This document shows, one piece after another, positions 1-10,576 of a stretch of DNA of 64,000 nt. The notes under the pieces were generated by a model, which searched no databases, had not been told where the DNA came from, and saw nothing but the letters and a program-made list of their open reading frames with translations. Origin of the DNA: Acidobacteriota bacterium (lineage in GTDB: Bacteria > Acidobacteriota > Thermoanaerobaculia > Gp7-AA8); the NCBI GenBank assembly GCA_016184115.1, contig JACPDH010000001.1, forward strand, positions 1 to 64,000, given 5' to 3'. A program made the translations under genes and the position numbers. How positions within the stretch are numbered: the first letter of the stretch is position 1; each line of letters opens with the position of its first letter.

Positions 1-7
1 AGGGTTC

Positions 8-1579
<1,572 letters not shown>

Positions 1580-1602
1580 CAGATCCTATCGACGACCTTC
1601 GA

Positions 1603-1629
1603 ACGGGCCGCGGAGACGCGGCCCGTTTT
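1603..1629 (+). terminator. Rho-independent terminator after the POT transporter
   Basis: A perfect 10-bp stem, ACGGGCCGCG with CGCGGCCCGT, closes a GAGA tetraloop and is followed by TTTT. Confidence 0.85.
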
Positions 1630-1787
1630 GCTTCAGCAGACCGATGAGCGGGGTGCCCACTCCTTCATGCGGAGAGCCGCGCCCGCCGGCTTCGCGATCG
1701 CAGGTGCTGAAGGCGCAAACGCACGCGCCGCCTCACTTCTCGTGTGATATTCTCGCCCGGAATTCGATTGCAACTTTGGAGGGATCT

Positions 1788-4091
1788 ATGGCTCGCGCGA
1801 TGCTTCGTCGCAGTTTCGCTCTCCTGGTTCTGCTTCTCCTCTTCGTCACACCCGCCTCACCCGCCCTCACGCAGGAGACTCCACCCCCGGATCCAGTGCC
1901 GCAGGAACAGGCGGAACAGACCGCGGAAGAGCAGCCTCTGCTCGAAGAGATCGTGGTCACGGCGCAGAAGCGCGAAGAGAACGTGCAGGACGTTCCCGCC
2001 GCGGTGACGACCGTGAACGAGGAGACGCTCAACGTGATCACCGGCGGCGGCGCTGACGTGAAAGCGCTTTCGGGCCGCGTTCCCAGCCTCATGATCGAGT
2101 CGTCGTTCGGTCGCGCCTTCCCCCGCTTCTACATCCGCGGGCTCGGCAACACCGACTTCGATCTCAACGCATCGCAGCCGGTCTCGATGTATTACGACGA
2201 AGTCGTCCTCGAGAATCCGGTCGTCAAGGGCATGCCGCTCTGGGATCTCGACAGGATCGAGGTTCTGCGCGGTCCGCAGGGAACGCTCTTCGGACGCAAC
2301 ACCCCCGCGGGCCTGATCAAGTTCGAGTCGAAAAAGCCGTCGCAGGAGCTCGAGGCCTACGCGCAGGGCTCGATCGGGACCTACAACACGACCGACATCA
2401 AGGGCGCCGTAGGCGGCGGCCTAACCGACACGCTGTCCGCACGCTTCTCCTTCCTCTACCAGTCGCAGGACGACTGGATCGACAACGGCTTCACCGGCGA
2501 GAACGACGCGCTCGGCGGCTACGACAACCTTGCGTACCGCCTGCAGTTCCTCTGGGAGCCAACGATTCGGTTCAGCGCCCTCGTCAATCTGCATGGCTGG
2601 GACGTCGACGGTACCGCACGCGTCTTCCGCGCGAACATCATCAAGCCCGGCACGAACGATCTGGTCGACGGCTTCGATCAGGAGACCGTCTTCCAGGACG
2701 GACTCAACAAGCAGGACATCTCGTCGCAGGGCAGCGTGATCAAGATGGACTACGACTTCGACACCGGCACGCTGACCTCCGTCACCGCCTTCGAATCGCT
2801 CGACATGTTCAGCCGAGGCGACATCGACGGCGGATTCGGCGCGGTCTTCGCACCGCCGTCGGGCCCGGGCTTCATTCCCTTCCCGTCGGAGTCGGCGGAC
2901 GGGATCCCGAACCTCGACCAGTTCACGCAGGAAATTCGATACGCCAGCAACACCGAGAGCCCGCTGCAGTGGCTCGTCGGCGCCTTCTTCTTCGACGAGG
3001 ATCTCGACGCGGAAACGTTCAGCTACGCCTCGCTCGCGCCTGGCAATCCAGTCGAGGGTTACGCAACGCAGACGCAGAGCGCCGAGTCGTACGCTTTCTT
3101 TGCGTCGTTCGACTACAAACCGTCGCCTCACTGGGCCTTCAAGGGCGGCCTTCGCTACACGAACGACAAGAAGGAATTCTCCGCGGAACGCCCCGATCCG
3201 ACCTTTCAGTTGCCGACGTTCGCCCCGGTCACCGCAAGCACCGACGACGACTTCATCAACTGGGACATCAGTGCAACCTACGCGGCAAGCGAGAACGTGA
3301 ACTGGTACGGCCGCATCGCCACCGGCTCGCGCGCACCCAGCATCCAGGGACGCATCCTCTTCGCCCCCGATTTCGAGGGCGGTGCGAACCCCGCGACGAA
3401 CGGAGTTTCAGTCGCCGACACCGAGACCAACACCTCGGCCGAATTCGGCGTGAAGACTGAGCTCCTGAACAAGAGCCTGCGCGTCAACGCAGACGTCTAC
3501 ATCTACGAGGTCAAGGACCAGCAGTTGACGGCCGTCGGCGGCGCATTCAACGTCGCGACGCTCCTCAACGCCGACAAGACGGAAGGGTACGGCTTCGAGA
3601 GCGACATCAACTGGGCGCCTAACAGGAGCTGGCTCGTGACGCTCGGATTCAGCTACAACCATACGGAAATCAATGACCCGGAGCTGACCGTGGCCGCGTG
3701 CGGCGGAGGGTGCACCATGAGGGATCCCGTCGTCGAGGGCCTCGCATTCATCGACGGCAACAGCCTCCCGCACGCTCCTGAGATCATCTTCAACGGAATC
3801 ATCGACTACAAGCGCCCCGTCGGCGCAGGCCAGTTCATCAGCTCGCTCGACTGGTCGTACTACGACGACAAGCAGTTCTTCCTCTACGAGTCGGAGGAAT
3901 TCCACGCCGATGGCTTCGAGCTCGGTCTTCGATTCGGATACGGCTGGAACGACGGCAAATACGAAGTTGCCGCCTATGGCCGCAACGTGACCGACGAAGA
4001 GATCGTGCAGAACGGCATCGACTTCAACAACCTCACCGGCATGATGAACGACCCTGCAATCTTCGGCATGGAGTTCATCGCGCGATTCTGA
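1788..4091 (+). CDS. TonB-dependent outer-membrane receptor
   Basis: The ATG at 1788 is chosen because GGAGGG lies 5 nt upstream and a signal peptide follows directly (MARAMLRRSFALLVLLLLFV, cleavage near SPA-LTQ). An upstream in-frame ATG at 1644 would bury the signal. The mature 767-residue product has a TonB-box/plug start, EEIVVTAQKR near residues 45-54, the plug motif DRIEVLRGPQGTLFGRN, and a long beta-barrel ending in an aromatic residue (FIARF). There is no N-terminal carboxypeptidase-like domain, unlike the two receptors near 41-50 kb. It should import a ligand across the outer membrane with TonB-ExbBD energy. Neighbours are a peptide transporter upstream and an MFS carrier downstream, but the ligand cannot be read from sequence. 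Confidence 0.9.
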   Translation: MARAMLRRSFALLVLLLLFVTPASPALTQETPPPDPVPQEQAEQTAEEQPLLEEIVVTAQKREENVQDVPAAVTTVNEETLNVITGGGADVKALSGRVPSLMIESSFGRAFPRFYIRGLGNTDFDLNASQPVSMYYDEVVLENPVVKGMPLWDLDRIEVLRGPQGTLFGRNTPAGLIKFESKKPSQELEAYAQGSIGTYNTTDIKGAVGGGLTDTLSARFSFLYQSQDDWIDNGFTGENDALGGYDNLAYRLQFLWEPTIRFSALVNLHGWDVDGTARVFRANIIKPGTNDLVDGFDQETVFQDGLNKQDISSQGSVIKMDYDFDTGTLTSVTAFESLDMFSRGDIDGGFGAVFAPPSGPGFIPFPSESADGIPNLDQFTQEIRYASNTESPLQWLVGAFFFDEDLDAETFSYASLAPGNPVEGYATQTQSAESYAFFASFDYKPSPHWAFKGGLRYTNDKKEFSAERPDPTFQLPTFAPVTASTDDDFINWDISATYAASENVNWYGRIATGSRAPSIQGRILFAPDFEGGANPATNGVSVADTETNTSAEFGVKTELLNKSLRVNADVYIYEVKDQQLTAVGGAFNVATLLNADKTEGYGFESDINWAPNRSWLVTLGFSYNHTEINDPELTVAACGGGCTMRDPVVEGLAFIDGNSLPHAPEIIFNGIIDYKRPVGAGQFISSLDWSYYDDKQFFLYESEEFHADGFELGLRFGYGWNDGKYEVAAYGRNVTDEEIVQNGIDFNNLTGMMNDPAIFGMEFIARF

Positions 4092-4118
4092 TCAGCCATC
4101 GCCACTCTTCCCACTCGA

Positions 4119-4147
4119 CGCCCGGCCCTACGGCCGGGCGTTCTTTC
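4119..4147 (+). terminator. Rho-independent terminator after the TonB-dependent receptor
   Basis: CGCCCGGCC pairs with GGCCGGGCG around a CTAC loop, followed by TTCTTTCTGT. This is a 9-bp perfect GC-rich stem with a T-rich tail. Confidence 0.85.
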
Positions 4148-4175
4148 TGTCGGACGCATGGAGCGGGCCGCACGT

Positions 4176-4411
4176 GAGAGAAGAGTCATGAGTTGTGAGT
4201 TGCGAGAGAAGAGTTGAGAGTTAGGTGCCGCGAGTGAAAGGTCTCTGGTGGAAGCGTGAACGAGGCGATCCATGACTCTTTACCCACCTCGCACCCCTCG
4301 CCTCTCTTCACCCTTCACCCTTCACCCTTCACCCTCCACCCGTCACTGTTCACCCTTCGCCCTTCACCCTTCGCCCTTCACTCTTCGCTCTTCACCCTTC
4401 ACTCTTCTTTC
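4176..4411. repeat. Heptad-repeat element A (two arms)
   Basis: Left arm 4176-4238 reads as consecutive 7-nt units of the type GAGTTGN/GAGAGAA, ending GAGTGAA. Right arm 4307-4411 is fifteen 7-nt units of the type TTCACCC, TTCGCCC and TTCACTC. The right-arm units are reverse complements of the left-arm type (TTCACTC against GAGTGAA), so the arms can pair across a spacer of about 68 nt. The right arm is pyrimidine-rich on this strand and leads into the MFS gene promoter region. Confidence 0.85.
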
Positions 4412-4472
4412 GCCCTGGGCCTGCTTTCTTCTACACTGCCTCGTCACATCGCGACCGGGAGACAACGAACAG

Positions 4473-5789
4473 ATGACCGACACCAACGCAGCACCCGACC
4501 GCGTTCCCGTCTACTCTTGGTACGCGCTCGCGATCCTCACAGTCGTCTACGCGCTGAACTTCCTCGATCGGACGCTGATCTACATCCTCTTCACGCCGAT
4601 CAAGACGGAGATGCACTTCTCCGACCTCCAGCTCGCGCTGCTCGGAACGACGTCGTTCGTCATCTTCTACACGTTGCTCGGCATTCCGTTCGGCCGCCTC
4701 GCCGACAAGAAGTCGCGGAAGAACATCATCGCGGTGGGCCTCGCCATCTGGAGCCTCTTCTCGGGTCTCACCGGATTCTGCGACAGCTTCTGGACGCTCT
4801 TCCTCTGCCGCGTGATGGTCGGCGTGGGGGAAGCGACCCTCGGTCCCGCCGCACTCTCGCTCCTCAGTGATTACTTCCCGCCACGGGTTCGCGCTACGGT
4901 GCAGTCGATCTACTCCTCGGGCATCGCGGTGGGCGGCGGTCTCGCCTTCTTCCTCGGAGGATGGATCGGCCAGTCGTTCGGGTGGCGCTGGGCCTTCTAC
5001 CTTCTCGGCTTCCCCGGCCTCGTCCTCGCCGTGCTCGTCTTTCTCTTGCGCGAGCGGCCTCGCGGAGCGAGTGAGGCGGGCGTCGCGGCGCAGGCGACCG
5101 GCGACTGGAAGGATCTGTTCCGGTCCGCGCCGCTTCGCTATCTCTTCTTCGGCTACGCGCTGCTCGGCCTCGCATCGAACAACCTCGGGATCTGGGTCCC
5201 GACCTTCTTCGTGCGCGTGCACCAGCTGAACATCATGACGATCGGCACCGCGGCGGGAGTCATCTCGGTCTTCGTCGGTATCCCGGCGATGGTCTACGGC
5301 GGTTATCTCTCGGATCGTCTGCGGCGCGCGTTCCGCGGCGGCCGGATGGCGATGACCGCAGGCGCCGCACTCGTTTCGATCCCTCTCTGGATCGGTCTCC
5401 TCAACGTCGACAACCTCCCGCTCCTCTTTGCGTTGAACATCGTGCTCTATGGCGTGTCGATTCTCTGGGTGGGGCCTGCGACGGCCGATGTGCACGAGCT
5501 CTCGGGGCCGGCGCTGCGCGGGCTGGCGATCGGCGTCTTCTTTTCGATCGTCAACGTCGTCGCCTACGGCATCGGTTCGCCGCTCATCGGCAAGCTGAGT
5601 GACCTGCTCGGCGTTGCGACGAACGCGGAGCAGATGCGTTTCTCGCTTCTCGTCTGTCCCGTCGCCTGCGCGATCAGCGCACTCCTGCTCTGGCTCGGGA
5701 GCAGAGCGCGCGCCGCTGGCGCTGACGCTGACGCGTCAGCTACTCGCGGCAGAGCGAACGCGGACGGCATGCCCGCGGACATCGCCTAA
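4473..5789 (+). CDS. Spinster-like MFS transporter
   Basis: A 438-residue, 12-helix major facilitator. The ATG at 4473 is preferred: GGGAGA lies about 11 nt upstream, and residues upstream of it would only translate the TTCACCC heptad array. The N-terminus YALAILTVVYALNFLDRTLI followed by GRLADKKSRKNII is the MFS motif A loop, and RVMVGVGEATLGPAALSLLSDYFP resembles the Spns/glucarate-type group. The C-terminal tail is Ala/Arg-rich and probably cytoplasmic. A TACACT hexamer at about 4431 could be a -10 element. The stop codon lies inside a GCCTAAC heptamer. The substrate is unknown; sphingolipid, organic acid and drug carriers all occur in this group. Confidence 0.85.
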   Translation: MTDTNAAPDRVPVYSWYALAILTVVYALNFLDRTLIYILFTPIKTEMHFSDLQLALLGTTSFVIFYTLLGIPFGRLADKKSRKNIIAVGLAIWSLFSGLTGFCDSFWTLFLCRVMVGVGEATLGPAALSLLSDYFPPRVRATVQSIYSSGIAVGGGLAFFLGGWIGQSFGWRWAFYLLGFPGLVLAVLVFLLRERPRGASEAGVAAQATGDWKDLFRSAPLRYLFFGYALLGLASNNLGIWVPTFFVRVHQLNIMTIGTAAGVISVFVGIPAMVYGGYLSDRLRRAFRGGRMAMTAGAALVSIPLWIGLLNVDNLPLLFALNIVLYGVSILWVGPATADVHELSGPALRGLAIGVFFSIVNVVAYGIGSPLIGKLSDLLGVATNAEQMRFSLLVCPVACAISALLLWLGSRARAAGADADASATRGRANADGMPADIA

Positions 5790-5921
5790 CTGGAGCCGGC
5801 CTCGCGGCAAAGCGTGTATCCCGCGCACGCACGCGGGCGACGAGGCAACGACGCCGGAACTGATTCGACCTGACTCCAACCCGACTCCACAGGACTGGTC
5901 GCATCCACCCCTCCGTCTGCC

Positions 5922-5944
5922 CTCTCCGGCCGTCCGCCGGAGAG
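5922..5944. terminator. Hairpin between convergent genes, probable bidirectional terminator
   Basis: CTCTCCGGC pairs perfectly with GCCGGAGAG across a CGTCC loop. It sits between the MFS gene and the convergent unknown gene ending at 5999. There is no strong T-run, so intrinsic termination is only probable. Confidence 0.55.
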
Positions 5945-5998
5945 CGGCCCGTGAACATCACCAGCGCGGTCGCACCCCCAGGGCGCGCCGCACAGGAA

Positions 5999-6736
5999 CT
6001 ACATCGGATCCGTAAGACCGTCTGCGACGATTGCCGTCTCGCTCCGCGAGAAGTACGGGCTCTGCACCGCCGGCCCGTAGAGGATCAGTTCCCGCGAGAC
6101 GAGGAAGATCCGGTCAATCAGTTGCTGCACCGCCGGCCTGAACAACTCGACGCGCGCGCGTACCCGATGGTGCTCGAGCGTGTCTTCGAGCTGCGGGAGA
6201 TACTCGACGCGAAACATGTAGTCGCGCGCGATGAGCACGATCTCCGCAAGCTCGTCGAGACCTGCGGTCTGCGACGGCCGGAGTAGGAACTCGTTGAGCG
6301 CCTCACCGACCCGCCTCTCCATCGAGGTCAGCATCGCCTCGGTTTCCCACGGGTCGATCATGTGGAGGAGCGCTCGGACGATGACGTCACCCTCCGCGCG
6401 GAGCGGAAAGTCGTCGCGCGGCGCCGTCGGATGCGATCCCCGCGTGCCGAGTGCCCAGGCGAGGCAGGATCGAAGGCTCCAGACTGCACGCGCAGAAAAA
6501 AGCGTCGGCTCGATCCCCGCCATGAAATCGCCGACGAACTTCCCGCTGCCGGCAGCGAGGTCGGCATCAAGGTCCGCCTTTAGAACGAGCCAACGCGCCA
6601 GTGCCTGATCGAAATCGCCTCGCGCCCGCTCGCCAGCCACCGGCTCGCGGAGGCCGCGCAGCAACCGGCGAGTTCCTCCCATCTCGAACAGCAGCGCTTC
6701 GTCCAGCAGTTCGAATTTGCTCTTGCTCACGCTCAC
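5999..6736 (-). CDS. Hypothetical protein, 245 aa
   Basis: I do not recognise a family. The product is a soluble, Leu/Ala/Arg-rich alpha-helical protein without signal peptide or membrane segment. It begins MSVSKSKFELLDEALLFEMG and has an acidic middle. It is the last gene of a minus-strand run that starts with the ribonucleotide reductase gene, separated from the next unknown gene by about 20 bp, so co-transcription is likely. The codon pattern matches its neighbours and antisense frames lack continuity, which supports it being real. No function is proposed. Confidence 0.6.
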   Translation of the reverse strand: MSVSKSKFELLDEALLFEMGGTRRLLRGLREPVAGERARGDFDQALARWLVLKADLDADLAAGSGKFVGDFMAGIEPTLFSARAVWSLRSCLAWALGTRGSHPTAPRDDFPLRAEGDVIVRALLHMIDPWETEAMLTSMERRVGEALNEFLLRPSQTAGLDELAEIVLIARDYMFRVEYLPQLEDTLEHHRVRARVELFRPAVQQLIDRIFLVSRELILYGPAVQSPYFSRSETAIVADGLTDPM

Positions 6737-6755
6737 TCACCCTCCCATGCAAGAA

Positions 6756-7193
6756 TCACTCGTCTGAATCGATGTGAAGACTGCCTCCGAGCGGCTCTTC
6801 GAGACTGCTCAGCCGGACGACGAGCTCGTCAAATCCGTCGGCGCCCCGCTCGTAGATCGCACCGACGAACGATGAGAGCTCGTCGGTCGTGATGTGGTGT
6901 CCCGATGAGAACGCAGCGAGCTTGATCGCGTTCGCGAGTGCCGCGGACAGAGGAAAGTGAAGGCTCGGTTGCAGGTCGTCGGGGATCTCGAGGTCGTGCT
7001 TGACGACGTTGATGACGCCGGCAAGGTCTTTGACGACCTTCATCGACCGGTCGCGAACCCACGAGGCCATTTCCATCGGCGACTCGGGGAAGCTGATGTC
7101 TTCCTGTTCCGTCATCCCATCTCGGGCCCGGGCCTTCATCAGCTCCAGGCTCTCGGGTACCGGACGCACGGGCGCCCGGTACCCCTCTCCCAA
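6756..7193 (-). CDS. Hypothetical protein, about 145 aa, downstream of nrdJ
   Basis: Soluble product of unknown family; a helical stretch (DRSMKVVKDLAGVINVVKHD) and an acidic C-terminus (LHIDSDE) are visible. The start is uncertain: the TTG at 7193 leaves 8 bp after the nrdJ stop. The first ATG at 7139 has GGAG too close to it, and the ATG at 7115 is also possible. The tight spacing to nrdJ and to the next gene (about 20 bp) suggests one operon, hence possible NrdR control. No function can be assigned from sequence. Confidence 0.6.
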   Translation of the reverse strand: MGEGYRAPVRPVPESLELMKARARDGMTEQEDISFPESPMEMASWVRDRSMKVVKDLAGVINVVKHDLEIPDDLQPSLHFPLSAALANAIKLAAFSSGHHITTDELSSFVGAIYERGADGFDELVVRLSSLEEPLGGSLHIDSDE

Positions 7194-7201
7194 TCAATCG
7201 C

Positions 7202-10051
7202 CTAGCTGCAACCGCTCGTCGAGCCGCAGTTCAGGCACTTGTAGCACGCCCCGTTTCGAACCATGATCGACCCGCAGTCGCTGCACGACGGCGCATCCTG
7301 CTGATGCAGGAACGTCGCCTTCTGCTGCTGCGGCTCCTCGAATCCAACGCGCGTCGCGCGAGCCTCTCCGCGCGTCTCGGTCTTGATCGTGTTGATGAAG
7401 CGCTTGTCCTCGGTGGCGAGCTCGACGACGTTGCCGATCGCCTTCGTCACCGGCTCCGGGGCCGGAGCCGCGGCCGGCTCTTCGTCACGCTTGATCACAC
7501 CCGCTTCGACCTGACTCTCGCGCGAGAGGAACTTGATCGAGAGCCACTTGAAGATGTAGTCCATGATCGACTTCGCCATCGGGATCTCGGGGTTCTTCGT
7601 GAATCCGGAGGGCTCGAAGCGTGTGTGCGAGAACTTGTCGACCAGGAGCTGCAGCGGAACGCCATGCTGCAGCGCGAGCGAAGTCATCGTGGCGAACGCG
7701 TCCATCAGGCCCGAGATCGTCGAGCCTTCCTTCGCCATCGTGATGAAGATCTCGCCCGGCGCACCGTCTTCGTACTTGCCGACGGTGATGTAACCCTCGT
7801 GTCCGCCGACGGAGAACTTGTGCGTGATCGCCTCGCGCTCGTCAGGGAGCTTGCGGCGCGACGCGCGCTGCTCCGCAGTCAGCGCTTCCGCGACACCCTT
7901 GTCTTTCTTCGTCGAGAGCGGCTGCGAGCGCTTGCAGCCGTCGCGATAGATCGCGACCGCCTTCAGCCCGAGCTTCCACGCCTCGTAGTACGCCTGTTCG
8001 ATCTCCTCGACGGTCGCCTCGTTAGGCATGTTGATCGTCTTCGAGATCGCCCCCGAGATGAACGGCTGAACCGCGGCCATCATCTTGATGTGGCCTTTGT
8101 AGTGGATCGTCCTGGTACCGTTCGCGGCCTTGAACGCGCAATCGAAGACGGCGAGATGCGAATCGAGAAGGTGCGGCGCTCCCTCGATCGTGTCGTTCTC
8201 GTCGATGTAATTGACGATGTCGTTGACCTGCTTCTGATCGTACCCGAGGCGCTTCAAGGCCACCGGGACCGTGTTGTTCACGATCTTCAGCATTCCGCCG
8301 CCGACGAGCGTCTCGTATTTCACGAGCGCGATGTCGGGTTCGATGCCGGTCGTGTCGCAATCCATCATGAACGCGATCGTCCCGGTCGGCGCGAGCACCG
8401 AGATCTGCGCGTTGCGGAAGCCGCTGCGACGCCCCTCATCGTACGCCGCATCCCACGTCTGTCGCGCGGCGAGCACGAGATCGTCAGGCACGTGCCGCGG
8501 GTTGATCATGTATGCGGCCTTACGGTGCTTGTCGATCACGCGGAGGAACGGTTCCTCATTCACCGCGTAACCGGCGAACGGGCCGATCTTGCCTGCGATT
8601 TTCGCCGACTGAAGGTACGACTCGCCCGAGAGGACCGCCGTGAGCGCCGCCGCAAAGTCGCGACCCTCTTCGGAATCGTACGGCAGGCCGCGCGCCATCA
8701 GGACGGCGCCGAGGTTCGCGTACCCGATGCCGAGCGGACGATAGTCGTGCGAGTTCTTCTCGATTGCCGCCGTCGGATACGACGCGAAGTCGACCACGAT
8801 CTCCTGAGCGGTGATCACGATTCGCAGCGCCGCGCGATAGGCGTCGACGTCGAATCCCATCTCGCCGTGGAACTTCATCAGGTTCAGCGATGCGAGGTTG
8901 CAGGCGGAGTCGTCGAGGAACATGTACTCCGAGCATGGATTCGACGCGTTGATCCTCGCCGTGTTCGGGCACGGATGCCAGTCGTTGACTGTCGTGTCGA
9001 ACTGCATCCCCGGGTCGCCGCAGAGCCATGCCGATTCGGAGATCTGGCGCATCAATCCGCGCGCCTTGAGCGTGCCCATGGGACGCTTCGGCTGCGTGAC
9101 CGACCAGGTCGTCCAGTCAGCGTCATGCTCGAACGCGCGCATGAAATCGTCAGTCACGCGCACCGAGTGATTCGCGTTCTGGAACTGTACCGAGTCGTAG
9201 GCGCCGCCGGTCGCGTTGAATGCGCCGTCGTAGCCGGCGTCGATCAGCGCCCACGCCTTCCGCTCCTCGGTCGACTTGCTCGAGACGAAGTCGACGATAT
9301 CGGGATGGTCGGCGTTGAGGATGACCATCTTCGCCGCGCGGCGCGTCTTGCCGCCCGACTTGATCACGCCGGCAAACGAGTCGTACCCGCGCATGAACGA
9401 GACAGGCCCCGACGCCGTGCCGCCGCCCGCGAGATTCTCCTTCGACGAGCGAATGCTCGACAGGTTCGAGCCGGTGCCCGAACCATACTTGAAGAGCATG
9501 CCTTCGGTCTTCGCAAGACCGAGGATCGAGTCCATCGTGTCCTGCACCGAATTGATGAAGCAGGCCGAGCACTGCGGCTTCGGCTCGATGCCGACGTTGA
9601 ACCAGACCGGCGAGTTGAACGACGCCATCTGGTAGAGGAGGATGTGCGTCAGCTCGTCGCGGAAGGCGGCCTCGTCGGTCGCGCTCGCGAAATACCCGCC
9701 TTCGTGTCCCCAAACGACCATCGAACGCACGACGCGTCCGATCAACTGCCTCACCGACGATTCGCGGTCAGGCGCGCCGATCGTCCCACGGAAGTACTTC
9801 GAGACGACGACGTTCGTCGCCATCTGCGACCAGAACTTCGGCATCTCGACGTCACGCTGCTCGAAGACGACCTCGCCACGCTCGTTCGTGATCGAGGCGC
9901 TGCGCATCTCCCACTCGCAGGTGTCGAATGGATCGACACCCTCCTTCGTGAAATGGCGCTCAACGGTGATTCCGTCGCCTTTCGCCTTCGTCCGGGTCTT
10001 CGTGCGAGCAGGCTGCCGGACCGCTTCGTGCGTCGTAACTTCAATGGACAT
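7202..10051 (-). CDS. nrdJ: Vitamin B12-dependent (class II) ribonucleotide reductase
   Basis: 949 residues, normal length for NrdJ. It reduces ribonucleotides to deoxyribonucleotides using adenosylcobalamin, independent of oxygen. Visible features are the active-site region NSPVWFNVG with PQCSACF, the NPCSE motif (NPCSEYMFLDDSACNLAS, catalytic Cys and Glu), the APTGTIAFMMDCDTTGIEPD segment near residue 560, and a C-terminal Cys-rich tail (CSDCGSIMV...CYKCLNCGSTSGC) that carries the redox-active cysteines and a zinc-ribbon-like element. GGAGA lies 9 nt before the ATG. It heads a likely three-gene unit and is preceded by a promoter with two NrdR boxes and a leader of about 365 nt. Confidence 0.95.
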   Translation of the reverse strand: MSIEVTTHEAVRQPARTKTRTKAKGDGITVERHFTKEGVDPFDTCEWEMRSASITNERGEVVFEQRDVEMPKFWSQMATNVVVSKYFRGTIGAPDRESSVRQLIGRVVRSMVVWGHEGGYFASATDEAAFRDELTHILLYQMASFNSPVWFNVGIEPKPQCSACFINSVQDTMDSILGLAKTEGMLFKYGSGTGSNLSSIRSSKENLAGGGTASGPVSFMRGYDSFAGVIKSGGKTRRAAKMVILNADHPDIVDFVSSKSTEERKAWALIDAGYDGAFNATGGAYDSVQFQNANHSVRVTDDFMRAFEHDADWTTWSVTQPKRPMGTLKARGLMRQISESAWLCGDPGMQFDTTVNDWHPCPNTARINASNPCSEYMFLDDSACNLASLNLMKFHGEMGFDVDAYRAALRIVITAQEIVVDFASYPTAAIEKNSHDYRPLGIGYANLGAVLMARGLPYDSEEGRDFAAALTAVLSGESYLQSAKIAGKIGPFAGYAVNEEPFLRVIDKHRKAAYMINPRHVPDDLVLAARQTWDAAYDEGRRSGFRNAQISVLAPTGTIAFMMDCDTTGIEPDIALVKYETLVGGGMLKIVNNTVPVALKRLGYDQKQVNDIVNYIDENDTIEGAPHLLDSHLAVFDCAFKAANGTRTIHYKGHIKMMAAVQPFISGAISKTINMPNEATVEEIEQAYYEAWKLGLKAVAIYRDGCKRSQPLSTKKDKGVAEALTAEQRASRRKLPDEREAITHKFSVGGHEGYITVGKYEDGAPGEIFITMAKEGSTISGLMDAFATMTSLALQHGVPLQLLVDKFSHTRFEPSGFTKNPEIPMAKSIMDYIFKWLSIKFLSRESQVEAGVIKRDEEPAAAPAPEPVTKAIGNVVELATEDKRFINTIKTETRGEARATRVGFEEPQQQKATFLHQQDAPSCSDCGSIMVRNGACYKCLNCGSTSGCS

Positions 10052-10423
10052 GACTACGTCTCCTTACCCTCTTGTAAGTTGCGGCCGGCGTGAAGACAAG
10101 AAAGGCTGGAGGCCCGGACACGAGCGCGATACCCGAACGAGGTGTGTTTCCCCCTTCCGCATCACGCCCACGCCCTCACCTCCAGCTCAAACTTCCCTGT
10201 TGCCGGCTAGTCTCGAAATATGTGCTGCAGACACTACCGCGCCTGAATCTTGAGGCCGGGTCGCGTCGTCACTGGGATCGGCGTCCTGACCTTCGCCGTC
10301 ACTTGCGTCTCGCGGATATGAAGCGACACGCTACGAAGCGAAGAAGGCGGACTCAACCGCAGATGACTCTTCGAACCCTTCATCGTCCCTCCGATGCCGA
10401 CTCGATTGTGCTGCGATGTCCAA

Positions 10424-10452
10424 GTTATAGACCCGAACGAGGCGGGTGTCAA
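10424..10452 (-). promoter_or_regulatory. Sigma-70 type promoter of nrdJ
   Basis: On the minus strand TTGACA (10452-10447) and TATAAC (10429-10424) are separated by exactly 17 bp, close to consensus. Transcription would start near 10417, giving an untranslated leader of roughly 365 nt before the nrdJ ATG. I looked for a cobalamin-riboswitch core (GCCACTG-type box) in that leader and did not find one. Confidence 0.8.
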
Positions 10453-10459
10453 CCTGAAA

Positions 10460-10507
10460 CCACAACATCTTGTGGTGCGGAGTTTACATCTCCACCATAT
10501 ACTGTGT
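10460..10507. promoter_or_regulatory. Pair of NrdR boxes upstream of nrdJ
   Basis: Box 1, 10460-10475, CCACAACATCTTGTGG, and box 2, 10492-10507, CCACCATATACTGTGT, both fit the 16-bp NrdR consensus (acACwAtATnTwGTgt). They start 32 bp apart with a 16-bp gap, which is the classical paired arrangement placing both on one DNA face. They lie just upstream of the -35. NrdR is the nucleotide-sensing repressor of ribonucleotide reductase genes; its gene is not in this window. Confidence 0.8.
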
Positions 10508-10576
10508 AAATCGCTGCAACTGCGGAACTTAGCGACTCATGACATTCCCGCAGGGAATCCGCCACCTTTCGACAAC

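Noticed and set aside
4256-4472. N-terminal extension of the MFS transporter through the TTCACCC repeats
   Set aside because: It would encode only low-complexity Ser/Pro/Thr repeats; the ATG at 4473 has a ribosome site and starts the conserved sequence.
7304-10093. Long open frame (929 codons) on the plus strand opposite nrdJ
   Set aside because: Its translation is Arg/Asp/Glu-rich with no motif and mirrors the codon bias of nrdJ; such antisense frames are usual in GC-rich genes.
10052-10417. Cobalamin riboswitch in the nrdJ leader
   Set aside because: I found no conserved B12-box sequence or its expected neighbours in the leader; a covariance search would settle it.
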